Positions 1 through 10,999 of a stretch of DNA of 62,000 nt are shown here, in pieces. Numbering within the stretch: position 1 is the first letter of the stretch; every line of letters begins with the position of its first letter. The stretch spans positions 1 to 62,000 of the forward strand of contig MNCI01015761.1 of assembly GCA_015680685.1 (NCBI GenBank), in the 5' to 3' direction. The position numbers and the translations under genes were made by a program. Source of the stretch: Gnetum montanum (lineage: Eukaryota; Streptophyta; Gnetopsida; Gnetales; Gnetaceae). The notes beneath the pieces were generated by a model, which saw only the letters and a program-made list of their open reading frames with translations, did not search any database and was not told the DNA's origin.

Positions 1-39
1 CTTTATTATCCAACTTAATCAAGGTGTAAATTAATAAAT

Positions 40-51
40 TGGTATTAGAGT
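40..51 (+). other. Primer-binding site of the copia element
   Basis: The bases TGGTATTAGAGT match the usual initiator-methionine tRNA primer site TGGTATCAGAGC of plant copia elements except for two C-to-T changes. It sits 80 bp before the gag start codon, as expected. The bases before it would be the end of the 5' LTR, which the window cuts off. Confidence 0.6.
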
Positions 52-120
52 GATGTTGATTTGATTCATGGAGCTCTCTTCTCATTAAATCCATTAAAAA
101 AACAAGTTAAGTGCATTAAA

Positions 121-700
121 ATGGCAAGTGGTGCTAAGTACATTGAAAAAATAGAAAAGTTCAATGACAACAACTACAATATTTGGAAACTTAGGATCAA
201 ATATTTGTTAGTTGAAAAGAAACAAGTTGTATGCATCACTAGAATTAAACCATAGAGCATGAAAAGCTAAAGGCTAGAATTAATTAGATCAACTGGCTTT
301 GGGAATAATTCATGGAGATATTTTTAATCATGTGCTCATAAATCTACAAGATGAAAAGATTGTGAAAGGATTATGGGATACTATGGGTAAGATATACCAT
401 TCTAGTCCTTACTCAAATAAATTTCATCTTAAAAGGTAATTATTCTTGTTAAAGATGTCTAAAAATACTACCACTATATCTCATTTTGCTACTTTTAATA
501 CTATTGTAAGATAATTGTAATCAATTGGTAGTAAGATGGAAGAAGAAAATCAATATGTTGTCTTATTCCAATCATTTCTATACTTATGGAAAAATATTAC
601 TAGTACAAGTACCTCTTTAAAATTTGATGAAGTTGTATGATGATTGATAATCAAAGAACTTTGAAGAAAGTCCTCTAAGATTGCATGTGTTGAAGCATTG
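121..700 (+). pseudogene. copia gag remnant
   Basis: The gag start is the ATG at 121 (MASGAKYIEKIEKFNDNNY). What follows, KFNDNNYNIWKLRIKYLL, is the typical opening of copia capsid proteins. The first frame stops near 253. Later gag motifs appear in other frames: LWDTMGKIYHSSPYSNKFHL near 375-430 and FNTIVR...SIGSKMEEENQYVV near 495-560, which match the LWxxLxxLY and EEE-containing segments of copia gag. At least two frameshifts and several stops separate the pieces. No zinc knuckle or protease motif could be read with confidence between 700 and 1340. Confidence 0.75.
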
Positions 701-1344
701 GTAATTATAAGACTATGAAAATAGTAATTGATAAAATCTTTTGGTAAGAATAACCCTAAATTCAAAAAATTTGTTGATGATGCTCCCAAAAGAAAACCAA
801 AGTGCTGAATTATGGGAAGCATGGGTAGTTGAAGAGGAATTACAAGTTTCTAAAGAAAAAGGAGAAATATGTTGTATTTGGTTCTTCTAAGAAAGATGTT
901 GATGAAGAAATAATAGACTTGTATGTAGTCATTACTAAAAGTAACTATAATTGTAATTACTAGTATATTGATTAGAGTGCTTTATATAACTTTACACCTA
1001 GAAAAAAAATTTTGAATATCATAAAGCTATGTTTGTTCCTATCTTTCTTGCGAATGATGAAGCTTGTATAGTTAAGAGCTATAATAAAGTAAAGTTATCC
1101 TATAATGGTAGAATAATTATAATTATCAAGCTATATTGTGTCCTTGAGCTCACTTAAGACTTATTATCTATTTCTAACTTTGATGATTTTCACCTATTTG
1201 TATTATTTAGAAATAAGAGATGGAGAATTTTTTAGCGAAAATCAATCATAGTTATAGGATATAGAGAAGAAAGAAGGAGACTATACTAGTTAGATGATGT
1301 ATAGTAGATAGTAAAACTGAAGTTCTTCATGCTTAAAAAGAAAA

Positions 1345-1741
1345 CTTCACCATGAATATATGGCATAAAAGACTTGGGCATGTGGGAGAAAATTCTATAC
1401 ATATTCTTTAAAAGAAAAAAAGGTGTAATTAAAGGTAATGCCAAGGATCACTTATCTCTCTATGAACATTGCTTAAATAAAAAACTACATTGTTTGAGCA
1501 TTCCTATAAATACTCAATGAGATGAAAATCCATTGGATCTAGTTTATAGTGATGTATTTCATCTTATTTTTGTAACTTCACTTGCTAGTTCTAAATATTA
1601 TGCTTCCTTTATAGATGATTATTCTAAGAAAGTATGTATTTACTTCATGAAATTCAAGCATGAATTCTTTGATAAATTCAAGGAATATAAAGCTCTTGTT
1701 GAGAACCAATTGGACAAAAGAATTAAAGCCCTCAAAGTAGA
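1345..1741 (+). pseudogene. copia GAG-pre-integrase and N-terminal integrase core
   Basis: A frame near 1350-1380 reads NIWHKRLGHVGENSI, the HxxLGH-type GAG-pre-integrase motif, followed by an EHC..NK..H segment. From about 1530 the catalytic core reads DLVYSDVFH and YYASFIDDYSKKVCIYF, giving the first catalytic Asp (SDV) of the DDE integrase. The core continues to KALKVD at 1741, where element A interrupts it. The next codons, NGGEF with the second Asp, resume at 14378. Confidence 0.85.
1737..1741. repeat. Left target-site duplication of element A (GTAGA)
   Basis: The five bases GTAGA directly before the LTR at 1742 are repeated at 14373-14377 directly after the other LTR. Removing one copy and the element restores the copia integrase frame, which confirms the exact insertion point. 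Confidence 0.9.
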
Positions 1742-2643
1742 TGATGAGGGGCTAGGTACCCCTATGCTAAACCATACAAATCACGGGCGTTCACACATGA
1801 CTCAATCAAATTCCGTAGACTGTAAGCACTTAACATACACCAGACCCTAACCAGTGAAACCTTTGGATTAGAATGGTCGCTGTCTTCCTAATCTCCCTTG
1901 TGAGGTTCTATTTACGATGGTTAAGTGAGATTAAGGCTAATGATTTTTATATATTTTTGCATATCTTTTCATGACTAATTTAAGGTATGAAAAGTAAGGA
2001 ATAAACTATTATCTAATCTATAATTATCCTAGCTTATACTCTAACTATTCCTAGCATAAGTATCCGATCTCATCTTTTGAACACGTTCTGAGCATCTCTT
2101 AACACTTCTGGGTGACCAGACATTAAGCATCACTGGGCTTACCAAGTGTTTGATTTACGTTCGAGATGGTCATACTTATGGCCTTTATGAACTATGAATA
2201 AGCGATAGCGATCAATATAACAGTAATAGAAACTTAAGTAATTGACATGTAACTAACAAAGCATAAAACATCTTTAACTATTGAATGCATAAAATAGCTA
2301 AGTCCAAAATGCTACAAGAAATGCTTGAATAGTTCGTCTTTATTGCCATCATGCCAATGGGCTCAGATACATCAAGGCTCGAATAAAGAGTCGATCACTT
2401 TTCTTACACCTGGTGCGGGCACTTGGAAAATATTCTCTCTTGCAGGAACAAACTATAAGAGCTTTGCTACAACTAACTGAAAGATACCTAAATGAGGTGG
2501 AAGACCCTCTTATTTATAGGCCGAGATAGGCAGGTGTGTAAATGGGGCCACGTCGATGTAGGAAGGCTACGTCGACAGGCTCGCGTCGACGCGGCCGTGT
2601 ATATGTGGCCTAGTCGATGCATTGACTTAATGACACTTCATCA
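1742..2643 (-). repeat. Element A LTR (3' LTR on the sense strand)
   Basis: 902 bp, beginning TGATGA and ending TCATCA on the plus strand, homologous along its length to 13456-14372. On the sense (minus) strand the U3 part starts at 2643 and contains a perfect palindrome CGCGTCGACGCG (2582-2593) and copies of CCTGTCGACGTAGCC-like repeats. A TATA-like box CCTATAAATAAG follows near 2509-2522. Confidence 0.9.
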
Positions 2644-2656
2644 TACCCCCACAACT
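2644..2656 (-). other. Polypurine tract of element A
   Basis: On the minus strand the bases directly before the LTR read TTGTGGGGGTA. The same position in related copies reads GTCATGGGGGTA (B, 30941 onward; C, 42030-42041) and TATGGGGGTA (G, 24364 onward), so this is the plus-strand primer site of the family. Confidence 0.8.
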
Positions 2657-2849
2657 GAGCAAAAACTCATCCTCAAGTTACTTTACAATTTGGAAGGTAT
2701 GGATTCTTATTTACAACACACATAACTTAAACACATACATGACACACACATGACACAACATGAATTTGACCAAATTCCTAAGTTACAGAGGAGGAAAAAT
2801 TACAAAAATGGTGGTGTTTAGAGACAAAATTAAACACCTCGCTGGTCCT

Positions 2850-5738
2850 GGAGCCTCTACTGTGTAGGATGATGCACAAAATTGCTGGAGAAGATCACAC
2901 CGTCCCTGGGGGTAGTGGTTCTGACAGACCTTCTCCAGCCTCTGGCCCATGCGTTGGTGGCATCATGGATTACAGTTTCCCCGCAGCAACTGCAACCTCC
3001 AAAGGCAACTAGAAAGCCTCCAATAGAGACCTCATCTTTTCTTCCTTGCTTTGGGGATCATTCATAGTCTAGGTAGCTTTTCCAATGTGTGCTAGATCTC
3101 GAACTTCCAAAGGGCATGGTAGCACTGGAAGGAGTTCCTTTAGGTTGACAAACCAGGCTACTAACTACTTGTGTTTGATGTCGAATGCTTGGACTAATGC
3201 CTGCAACTACTGGTAGTCATCCATCCTATGGGCCAAGTCCTCTATGATTGTTCGTTGACCTTAAAAGCTTGTGTAGAAAACCTCGAGTTCCACGTTTGCC
3301 ATTGCCAACTTTTACTTCATTGCCTTGTGCGCCTGGAACTCTCCCTCATATAAGGAATATGAGATGACCACTTTCTTTTCTAATTCTAACCACGGTCTGT
3401 TGTCTGTGAGCATAGCTTGGTTTGCATATCAGAGGTTGGCAAGCTCCATGTATTCTATCATCACCTCAATTTGTAGCTCTTTTAGGTAGATTTCATCTTT
3501 ATTGAAGTTGTTCAACCCATTGAAGATAGGTTGCCATGCATCACCTCTCTCTCGAAGCTGCTAGAATGCTTGGTTCATCTTAGCCTTTGTGACTTGAATA
3601 TGTTTTTCGTTCACTTCCTTCTACAATCCCACTTGGTCCTTGTAATGATTTTTGACTTTTTCAAATTTCAAGGCCTCATTTTTCCAAGCAACAATTTCGA
3701 TTGCAGAATTCTGTCATAATGCCCAAACCTCCTCCATTGACAGATTTTGATTTTTAGTAGCCAACCTTCTTATGTCAGCTTTCACCTTGGCTAACTCTTC
3801 ATGTTATTGGTGGATGAAAGTTTTCATGTGTTCATTCTTTGCACCAATACTACGCAGGCACTGAACCTCCACGGTCAGCTGTACGTTCTCCTGGCGAACC
3901 TCTGTCAAGTCCTTCTTTAAGTGATATGCTCGGGTGTCTACCACAGACTTATCGAGGATCACCATCTCCCACACATCCTTAACGATCTGAATTCTAAGTT
4001 GAAGCTATTGAAAAGCTTCATCCCTGGTGATGTCGTGGTCAAGGATGGCCAAATCGGCAAGTTTGGCTACCTCCATTTCCAAGCATTGACAAGCATCTTG
4101 AGAAGCTTCAATTTTTTCTTCTAAAACTAGGCTCTTGCCTCTTGCTAAGAGTAACTTTGACTAGGTTGTAGTAATCTTGTTTAGAAGGTCAAAGACATCT
4201 GGAAGTGGTTACTTGGTTCCCACTAGTTGATCCAACAACTCTTCGTGTTGGGCTACATCAATCTTGCTACACGAAGTCCCAGCAGACACCTATACATCTT
4301 GTAGTCCATGAATGTTTGGTACAGGTGCTACCGATGCATTGAGAGCTATAGAAATTGTGTCAGCAACAACTTTGGCTGCAACTTCCTATCCCTGGTGCTG
4401 CATCACCAGGACCGTTTCCCCTTTAGCATCTTCCAAGCATACTAAGAAGGTAGTAGCATTTCCTAAAATTTTAGGGAACAACTGTTCGATTGATATTGTT
4501 ACCTCTCGGATTCTTGGATCTATTCTGGTTAGAGCTTGTGCTTGGGTGGCGGAGAATACTGGCCCTGTCCTTTCAAGCAAGCTGACTAATTGAGCCACTT
4601 TCTCTAGGTGGCTCATGATAGGGCAATAGATCGAAGGGTCTTCTCCTCTACCAGTCTTGCCAGATTGCTCTTGTTGGCTCGAGAACATTTCCCGGATCTC
4701 GCAGATGTATTCTACCATGGTTTACAAGCCCAGCTGCATTGTTTGTGCAAGTGGTGGAGGTGGTTGCTGCTTCTCCTATGTCTGTGTGGTGGCAGGAGTT
4801 TTATCTTTCATCATCTCTCGCCATGAGGCAATTGGGATCTGCCAGATTACATCATTGGAATATCATGTTATCCTTGTTTGTTTGTACAACTTTTGGATTA
4901 GGCAAGGAAAGGGGAGAGCTCATCTTCCATATTGGTTCTCAGCAAACCTCTTTTCAATCTCTAGAAATAGTAGCTATGGAAGACTCATGGGGAATTTCCC
5001 ACTCAAGGCAGCACATGCACGAGTGGAGAAGGCTATGATTTTACTAGGTCTTACTGTTGGGTTCAAGTGATAAGACATGATCTTTGAGTACACACTCTCC
5101 ACTATGGTTAAGGATCCAAATTCCTTGCACAATACCTCGTAGCACCATTTGGTCAATTATGCCTTTACCTCTGGATCAACCTACTTTGGAATTTCAACCA
5201 CATTTGCCCCAATTTCGAGCAACCCCAAAGCCTGCATTATCACCTTTGAAGAGTAAGAGACATAAATGTCTTTTATTCTTACTCTGGACCCTGGTTTCCA
5301 ATTCATCCAAAAGAGATAAGTCTCTCCTAGGTATCATTTACCACTGGTTGTGATGATTTGCCACATCGGAAAGTTCTACAGTTGGAGCCTCACATCTTCT
5401 AGCACGTTCTTGAGGAATGGTCCAAAATTTAGCTCTTGAAGGACCATTCACTGCATATTGCGTGGTCTGATAGCATCAAGGTAGGCTTGGGTTAGGATGA
5501 CTTCAAGCCATGGTGCTACCTAAGGAGTCTCATCCCCAAGCGATTGCTCATCGGGAATCTCCTCTTCAAGAATCTGATGAACAGATTCCATGTCAGGTCT
5601 TTCGTAGAAGGGCCCAACTGCATGAGAGCCCTCCGCATGCTTTGGTAGTCACACGTCTTGTCCCCTTCCCGTGCATGGACGCTTGTCCCTTAGTTATGAT
5701 GGTCCTTTGTCCGTTGGGTTCCTTGGTTTGGGTGCCAT
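2850..5738 (-). pseudogene. Element A second ORF (3' of pol), coiled-coil-rich protein of unknown function
   Basis: Starts at ATG 5738 (MAPKPRNPTDKGPS). Near 5350-5250 it reads YLGETYLFW, then VRPSKIIAFSTRACAALSG near 5060-5000, then a long stretch rich in K, E, Q and L that looks like coiled coil, and it ends near a TMNDPQSKEEKM segment at about 3055. The same blocks, in the same order, occur in element B (31171-33898) and element C (39370-41866), so this was a real protein of roughly 900 aa. It lies where Athila elements carry an env-like gene, but I see no signal peptide or membrane segment. The YLGETY region slightly recalls the putative plant transposon protein domain found in some gypsy elements; that is a guess. 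Many stops break it. Confidence 0.6.
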
Positions 5739-6090
5739 TTGCAATCAACATAACCATCTATTAGATCGTTCATAAGTAGCTTAAGATGATCCGTATATAC
5801 CCTCTCAGTGTGACCAAGTTATGTTGTTGGCACAGGCACACCATTAAGCCTTCTAGGGCGTTAATTTATGGGTTAGGGCCAAAGTTTTCATAATTAACGA
5901 ATTAACTAATTATAGTTAATTACACAAAGACACCACTCCCCCCCACAAATGAGAGCATACCTTTAGTTGCTTAAAAGGGCAAGGATCGGTTGATGTGGAC
6001 TCGCGATGGAATGTAGGTGTGTTGCGAAAGGTTAGGCAGAAAAAATGGTAAAAACTCCCTATAATTTGGATCCCAAATGATAAAATTTTC

Positions 6091-6160
6091 AAAGTGCAGT
6101 AGGTGTATATATAGTGGTTAGGCGCTACATCGACAGGGCTACATCGACAGGGCCACGTAT
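6091..6160 (-). promoter_or_regulatory. Internal U3-like promoter candidate of element A
   Basis: On the sense (minus) strand two adjacent copies of CCCTGTCGATGTAG (6125-6152) precede a TATA-like CTATATATAC (around 6106-6114) and then ACTTTGAAAATT. The LTR of the same element has CCTGTCGACGTAGCC in the same relation to its own TATA box. It stands between integrase and the second ORF. Elements B and C have the same arrangement with their own, different repeats. Promoter function is inference. Confidence 0.4.
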
Positions 6161-6238
6161 AGTGGTTAGGCGCTATATATAGTGGTTAGGCGCTATATAG
6201 TAGGTGTATATATAGTGGTTAGGCGCTATATATAGTGG
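6104..6238. repeat. Local tandem repeats of the internal TATA segment
   Basis: The unit TATATATAGTGGTTAGGCGC and shortened versions of it recur about five times, with two complete TAGGTGTATATATAGTGG starts at 6101 and 6201. It looks like slippage or repair of the region beside the 387-bp duplicated segment. Confidence 0.6.
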
Positions 6239-6624
6239 TTTGTGAAGTATGAGGGAGTAAATAGGGAAGAAGATTAAGTAAATAAGGTTGATGTGTTGAG
6301 TTTTGTGAGGTTATTCATTCTTTTAATAAGCAATAAAAATGTTATTTTTTTTCTCAATTGCAAATAATTCGTAACCTGCAATAAGGTGTCATTTTTAAGT
6401 GAAATGATTTAATCAGGTATTTTATGCGGTAATTTTATATATTCAGGACTTGTGCGTATAATCATAAATGCGAAAGCTGCTGGTGCTAACAGTATAAACA
6501 ATAGCACTCCATTAGATGTGTCATGTGTGAACGGGGTCGGCTGTTTTTCTTTGTCCCACTGCTGCTCAGCGGTGGTGCATCCAGAAAAACCGTCCAATCA
6601 TAGCGGGATCGATTAAAAAAGTCA
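6238..6624. repeat. 387-bp segment duplicated at 16111-16497 (copy inside element A)
   Basis: By eye this copy differs from 16111-16497 at two positions only (a T/C and a C/T transition), in the same orientation. An unresolved base N lies at 6625, exactly at its right edge. Its minus strand encodes a 62-residue frame from about 6597 to 6409 with a hydrophobic stretch GVLLFILLAPAAFAFMII, preserved in both copies. I do not recognise this protein; the frame begins without an ATG and could be a terminal exon or chance. Confidence 0.85.
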
Positions 6625-7480
6625 NATGTGGCCCGTTAGAGGCAGTCGAAGGGGTGTGCTTTGAATTCCCACATAGTGATTTTTTTTGCTTTTTTGGGGG
6701 AACCACACCATGCAAAGACCCATGCATGTTCGCATGCATCTGACCAAGGGGTGTGCTTTGAATCCTCATGTTATTTTTTTTTTTGAATTTTTTGGTGAGG
6801 ACCACACCATGCAAGGTCGAACTGCCCAAAAGCTTCCCTGGAGAGAAGCACGTGGAGTGGTAGGAAATCTGTAAAGACATACCAACAACCTCAGAGGGTA
6901 GAACAGAGCAACGAATATTGTAGTCCCCTTGAAGTCACACCCAATTCAAACCATTGGGTCATTCCTGAGTCTGGAAACTACACCAGTCACACATTAATTA
7001 TAAGGTTCTTAAGGGAAGGGGTTGCATGTTCTCAACGGAAGGAAAACCATGGAGTGGGTGAATGGGTGGATGACATGAACTCACTACTAATTTTATGAGT
7101 GGAAAGTAGACGTAAAGTCCAAAAAGAACCATGCGAGGGCAAAAACTAGACAACTTGGTGAACAAGTGCACATTACCCATCGCAACGAAAACCATCCACG
7201 CTAGACATCTGAAGACAACAAGACGGAAGATTAGCAATTATGCGAAAAATAAAACATACATAAAGAAATGAAAAATAAGTAAAGAAAGGAAAAATGTACA
7301 AAGAATTTGCAAACGTATAAACGATGGTGAAAAACAAAAAAGTGTAAAACTAAAAATGTAAAAAAAAAAGTGTAAAACTAAAAATGATAAAACAATGAGG
7401 GTGCAGTGGAATGGATCAACAGGGAGGACAGTCTCCCCCATGACTAGGTGGAAATAAGGAGACACAAAAAATGGAGCGTG
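6625..7480 (-). other. Element A spacer between integrase and second ORF
   Basis: No coding frame recognised. The segment 6651-6850 contains two tandem units of about 97 bp, each starting GGGGTGTGCTTTGAAT and containing ACCACACCATGCAA. Element B has a single homologous unit near 35238-35320, and the following 150 bp (TCCCCTTGAAGTCA...) also match, so the spacer is a genuine conserved part of this family. Confidence 0.6.
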
Positions 7481-7499
7481 GCTAACTTGGTGATGATAA

Positions 7500-8700
7500 G
7501 GTGATTTCACTGGTTGAGTGGAGTTTGCAGAAAGGTTTTAGTTGTTGGTGGTTGACTAACTGTGTTCTGGTGGGGTCTGCAGGTTTTTGGATGAGCAAGG
7601 CCCTGGATGGGAAGGTTTTGAAGACAATGTAAGGTCCATCCCACAATGTTTGAAACTTGGTTGGTTGGGATATGTGTGAGGGGTTCCAATACAACACCTT
7701 GTCTCCACATCTAAACGTGACCTTCCGAATCCTAAGATTGTGTTGTTTTTTGTTGTAGGCCTTATGGATCTCATTAGAGGATAGGGCCACTAATCGGTTC
7801 TCATCTAGCACATTTAAATTGATCAGTTGTTCATGTTGTGCTAGTGGTAGGTCAAGACCTAACTCACTGGTAGTGGATAGTGTGTGGAGTTCAACTTGAA
7901 TTGGAAGTGTTTGCAACTTTCCATACACTAACTCATCAGGAGAGTACCCTATAGGAAGTTTCCAAGTGGATCGATAGGCCCATAGGGCATCATTAAGCTT
8001 AGTGCTCCAATCCATCTTGTATTTGTTGATGGTTCGGGTAAGGATCTTGGTGATCTCCCTATTGGTGACTTCGGCCTGCCCATTGGCTTGGGGGTGATAG
8101 GGAGTTGTAAATTTATGCGTTACCCCTAAGCGTTGTAGGAGTTTTCGAAAAGTGACACCTGTAAAATGAGTTCCATTATTAGAAATGAGTGCATGTGGAA
8201 CTCCAAAACTACTAATGATTTGTTGTTAGATAAATCATGCGGCGATGTTGGAAGAATAGTTGATGACGACTGCCGCTTATGCCCACTTTGTACAGTAGTC
8301 CACAGCTACGATTGTGTATGCCTTTCCGTTGGATAGGGATGTGATGGGTTCCATGAAGTCGATACCCCAAATGTCGAAGGGCTCCAGTGGCTAGATCCAC
8401 TACTGAGGTCCCTCCAACCATGTCATCATTCCACCATCCCTATGGCATCGTTCGCAGGAGTGGGCGAACCATTGTGCATCCCTGAAGATGGTGGGCCAGT
8501 AGTACCTTACAAGCAGGATCTTAATGGCAGTGTGACATCCAGCATAGTGGCCCCCACAAGGGCCCTCATGAGCATGCTAGAGGATGTGCAACATATCACC
8601 ATTAGGGACACACCATTGAACAAAGCCATCTATGCACACCTTGTAAAGGTGGCCATTGATTTCCATGAAACGCTTGGCCTTATGCAGAAACTGTTGTTTC
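7500..8700 (-). pseudogene. Element A integrase
   Basis: The sense strand reads, in order, a zinc-binding region GGHYAGCHTAIKI ... CERCH (8570-8440), the first catalytic Asp in WGIDFMEP (near 8350), SNNGTHF near 8185 where the second catalytic Asp should be (Asp to Asn), and NGQAEVTNRE with the catalytic Glu (near 8080). The C-terminal part 8015-7510 is one open frame (LNDALWAYRST, KVLYWNPSH, WDGPYIV), including the GPF/Y-like module typical of gypsy integrases. Stops occur upstream of 8015. The missing Asp and the stops mean it is inactive. Confidence 0.85.
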
Positions 8701-8959
8701 TACCGATGGTTCCACTCCTTTGGCAACTCTTGAGTGATGAGGTAGGTGAGGATGTGGCTGAACCAAGGGGATTCCTTGGGCACTTGCGAATCAACTGCAC
8801 CTCCGAAGAGGAGTTCATCTAGAAATTGGTCAGATAAGGGCTCCTCCTCTTTTGCGTCATCCCATTACAATCGAGATAAGTGGTCAACAACCACATTCTC
8901 AGTCCCCTTTCTATCTACCATAGTAAGATCAAACTCCTGAAGAATCAACAGCCATCGAA

Positions 8960-9300
8960 TTATGTGGGGCTCACTGTTGGTTTATTTATCAGGAACTGGA
9001 TAGCACTGTGGTCAGTATGCACAAACACCTTGTATCCAAGCACATAGTGCCAAAATTTGTCCAAGGCAACACCACTTCCATCAACTCCTTTTTGGTGGTG
9101 GTGTAGATCAATTGAGCACCCACAATGCTATGGCTTGCACAGTGGATATAATAAGGATGTTCTTGATTGTCACACTGTGTAAGCAAGACTCCCAAGGCGT
9201 AATTGGATGCATCCTTCATAATGTGAAAGGGTTTGGACCAATCAGGGGCTCGTAGAACTAGAGTGTCTATGAGTTTTTTCACTTGGAATGCAAACTCACA
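8960..9300 (-). pseudogene. Element A RNase H
   Basis: The sense strand reads LRAPDWSKPFHIMKDASNYA and GVLLTQ, then YTTTKKELMEVV: the usual gypsy RNase H opening (WxxPFxxxxDAS..A.GxVL.Q) and the YxxTEKE helix with the Glu changed to Lys. It directly follows the RT tether at 9310-9537 as in other Ty3/gypsy polyproteins. The frame stops near 8989, before a full domain. Confidence 0.8.
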
Positions 9301-9309
9301 CTCCTTGGT

Positions 9310-10060
9310 CTAGATGAACGGTGCGTCCTTCTTTGTCAGCTCTACCAACGGCTTGGTGATCTTTGAGAAGTTTTCAATGAATTTCCAGTAGTAACTAGTG
9401 TGTTCAAGGAATGACCGAACATCTTTAACAGTGCTTGGTTGGCGAGTGATTCCTTGGATAACCCTAATCTTTTCAAGATCTATGCTAATCCTTGTTTGTG
9501 AGATGCGATGCCCCAGCACAATGCCCTCTTGGACCATTAAATGGCTTTTCTGCTAATTGAGTCGTAGATTGATGTCTACACACCTTTTCAGAACTTGCTC
9601 CAAATGGTCCAAGGCTTGCTCGAACATGGCTCCATAGGTGGATAATTTATCCATGAAGACTTCCACCCCATTGCTGATTTGTTACTAGAAGATGCTTAGG
9701 ACAAGGCGTTGGAACGTAGCAGGCGCATTGCATAGGCCAAAGGGCATCTTCTTGTATGTGAAAGTCCCCCATGGACTCGTGAAAGTACTTTTGGCCTGGT
9801 CCTCTAGTGCTATTTGGATTTCGTTATAACCACTATAACCATCCAAAAAGCTATATTAGCAGTGCCCTGCTATGGTGTCCAACACCTGGTCCAAAAATGG
9901 GGGCGGGAAGTGGTCCTTGAAGGTCGCCATATTGAGCAACCAGAAATCAATACAAACCCTCCACTTGCCACCTTTCTTGGGCANTTTACCATCTTTCCAT
10001 TTTACAAAAATGAATACTCTAAGTGAGCTGGTAAAGGCTTTAACTCAAGGGGCTCTTGTT
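9310..10060 (-). pseudogene. Element A reverse transcriptase
   Basis: The sense strand carries WRVCIDF and KDHFPPPFLDQ (about 9975-9900), YSFLDGYSGYNEIQIA (about 9850-9800), GTFTYKKMPFGLCNAPATFQ (about 9770-9705) and VEVFMDKLSTYG (about 9665-9630), where the catalytic FMDD is changed to FMDK. The C-terminal thumb and connection ([33 protein letters not shown]) is open at 9537-9310. The sequence family is that of Athila/Tat-type Ty3/gypsy elements. An N at 9984 and several stops interrupt it. Confidence 0.85.
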
Positions 10061-10229
10061 TGAAGCTCTGAAGGATTTCTAGCTTCCCTCAATCCTCTTG
10101 GTCATCAACAGTCGAGACCTGTTGATGAATTTCTTCCATTTTATCTTTGCTATCAATGTAGGCTTGCACAAGCCCCTTTGATGGTTCCATGCACAATGTT
10201 CTACTAGCAGGGTCAGCTGTGAACCACTA

Positions 10230-10655
10230 GGTGCCCTCTTGGTTAGTGGCTGCTGCGTATAGGCACTGTTGAATAGGTGATTCCTTGGTACACTGGCTGC
10301 ATGCAAGAGTGGTTATCCGCTTAGTAGACCATAATTGCTGCACACAATTGCACCCTGAGTCACTGTACGTGATGCACAAAACGTGTTTCTTCTCAACCTT
10401 CCCAAAAGGATTTTCCTTTGAAATTTCAAGGGATAGATCGCAGAGGCCTAGTCGTGCGTCCACCATGCTTAGCCAGGCCCTTCCCATGATGATTGAGAAG
10501 TTCCCCTTGTAGCTCTCTACATAGATGACCAAGAAATCAGTAGGGTAGGACCACCCATAGAAAGTGGTCACAATGTCCTCCACCAATCCTAAGGGAACAA
10601 TGATGGACCGATCTGCTAACTCGAGCCAGATGTTGCTCTTGTTTAGTGGGGGCAA
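10230..10655 (-). pseudogene. Element A retropepsin-like protease region
   Basis: The open stretch 10655-10230 reads LELADRSIIVPLGLVEDI and FLVIYVESYKGNFSIIMGRAW, the C-terminal half of the pepsin-like protease of plant Ty3/gypsy elements (LxLADRS...P.G..ED and the ILGRP-like end, here IMGRAW). The D[ST]G active-site half would lie just upstream and was not readable. It lies between gag and RT as expected. Confidence 0.75.
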
Positions 10656-10999
10656 GTTCTAGTTCTTGTACATATCATGAGAGATCAAATTGACCCCTGA
10701 CCCTGAGTCCAAAAAAGCTTTGCATGGCTTAGTCCCTACCACTTGAAGATAGATAAGGGGGCTTCCTAGATCAATCAATTTCTGGGGAAGATGACTTGCC
10801 TTGATCTAGTTGGTCACAGCATGCATGAGCATGACCATCTGGATGTTGGAGTGTTGTTGTTGTTGGCTTTGAGGCTGCTCAAGCGATGGAGTAGTGGAGG
10901 TGCTTGTAGGTTCAAAGGCACTAGGACAGTTGTAAGCAAGGATATGTTTAGATTGTTGGGCTGGAAAAAGGGATGTTTTCGTGGCTTGGGTTCTAGTCC

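Noticed and set aside
4312-5353. Plus-strand open frames of 80-137 codons in 4300-5350
   Set aside because: They are antisense to the element A second ORF, whose minus-strand blocks are conserved in B and C.
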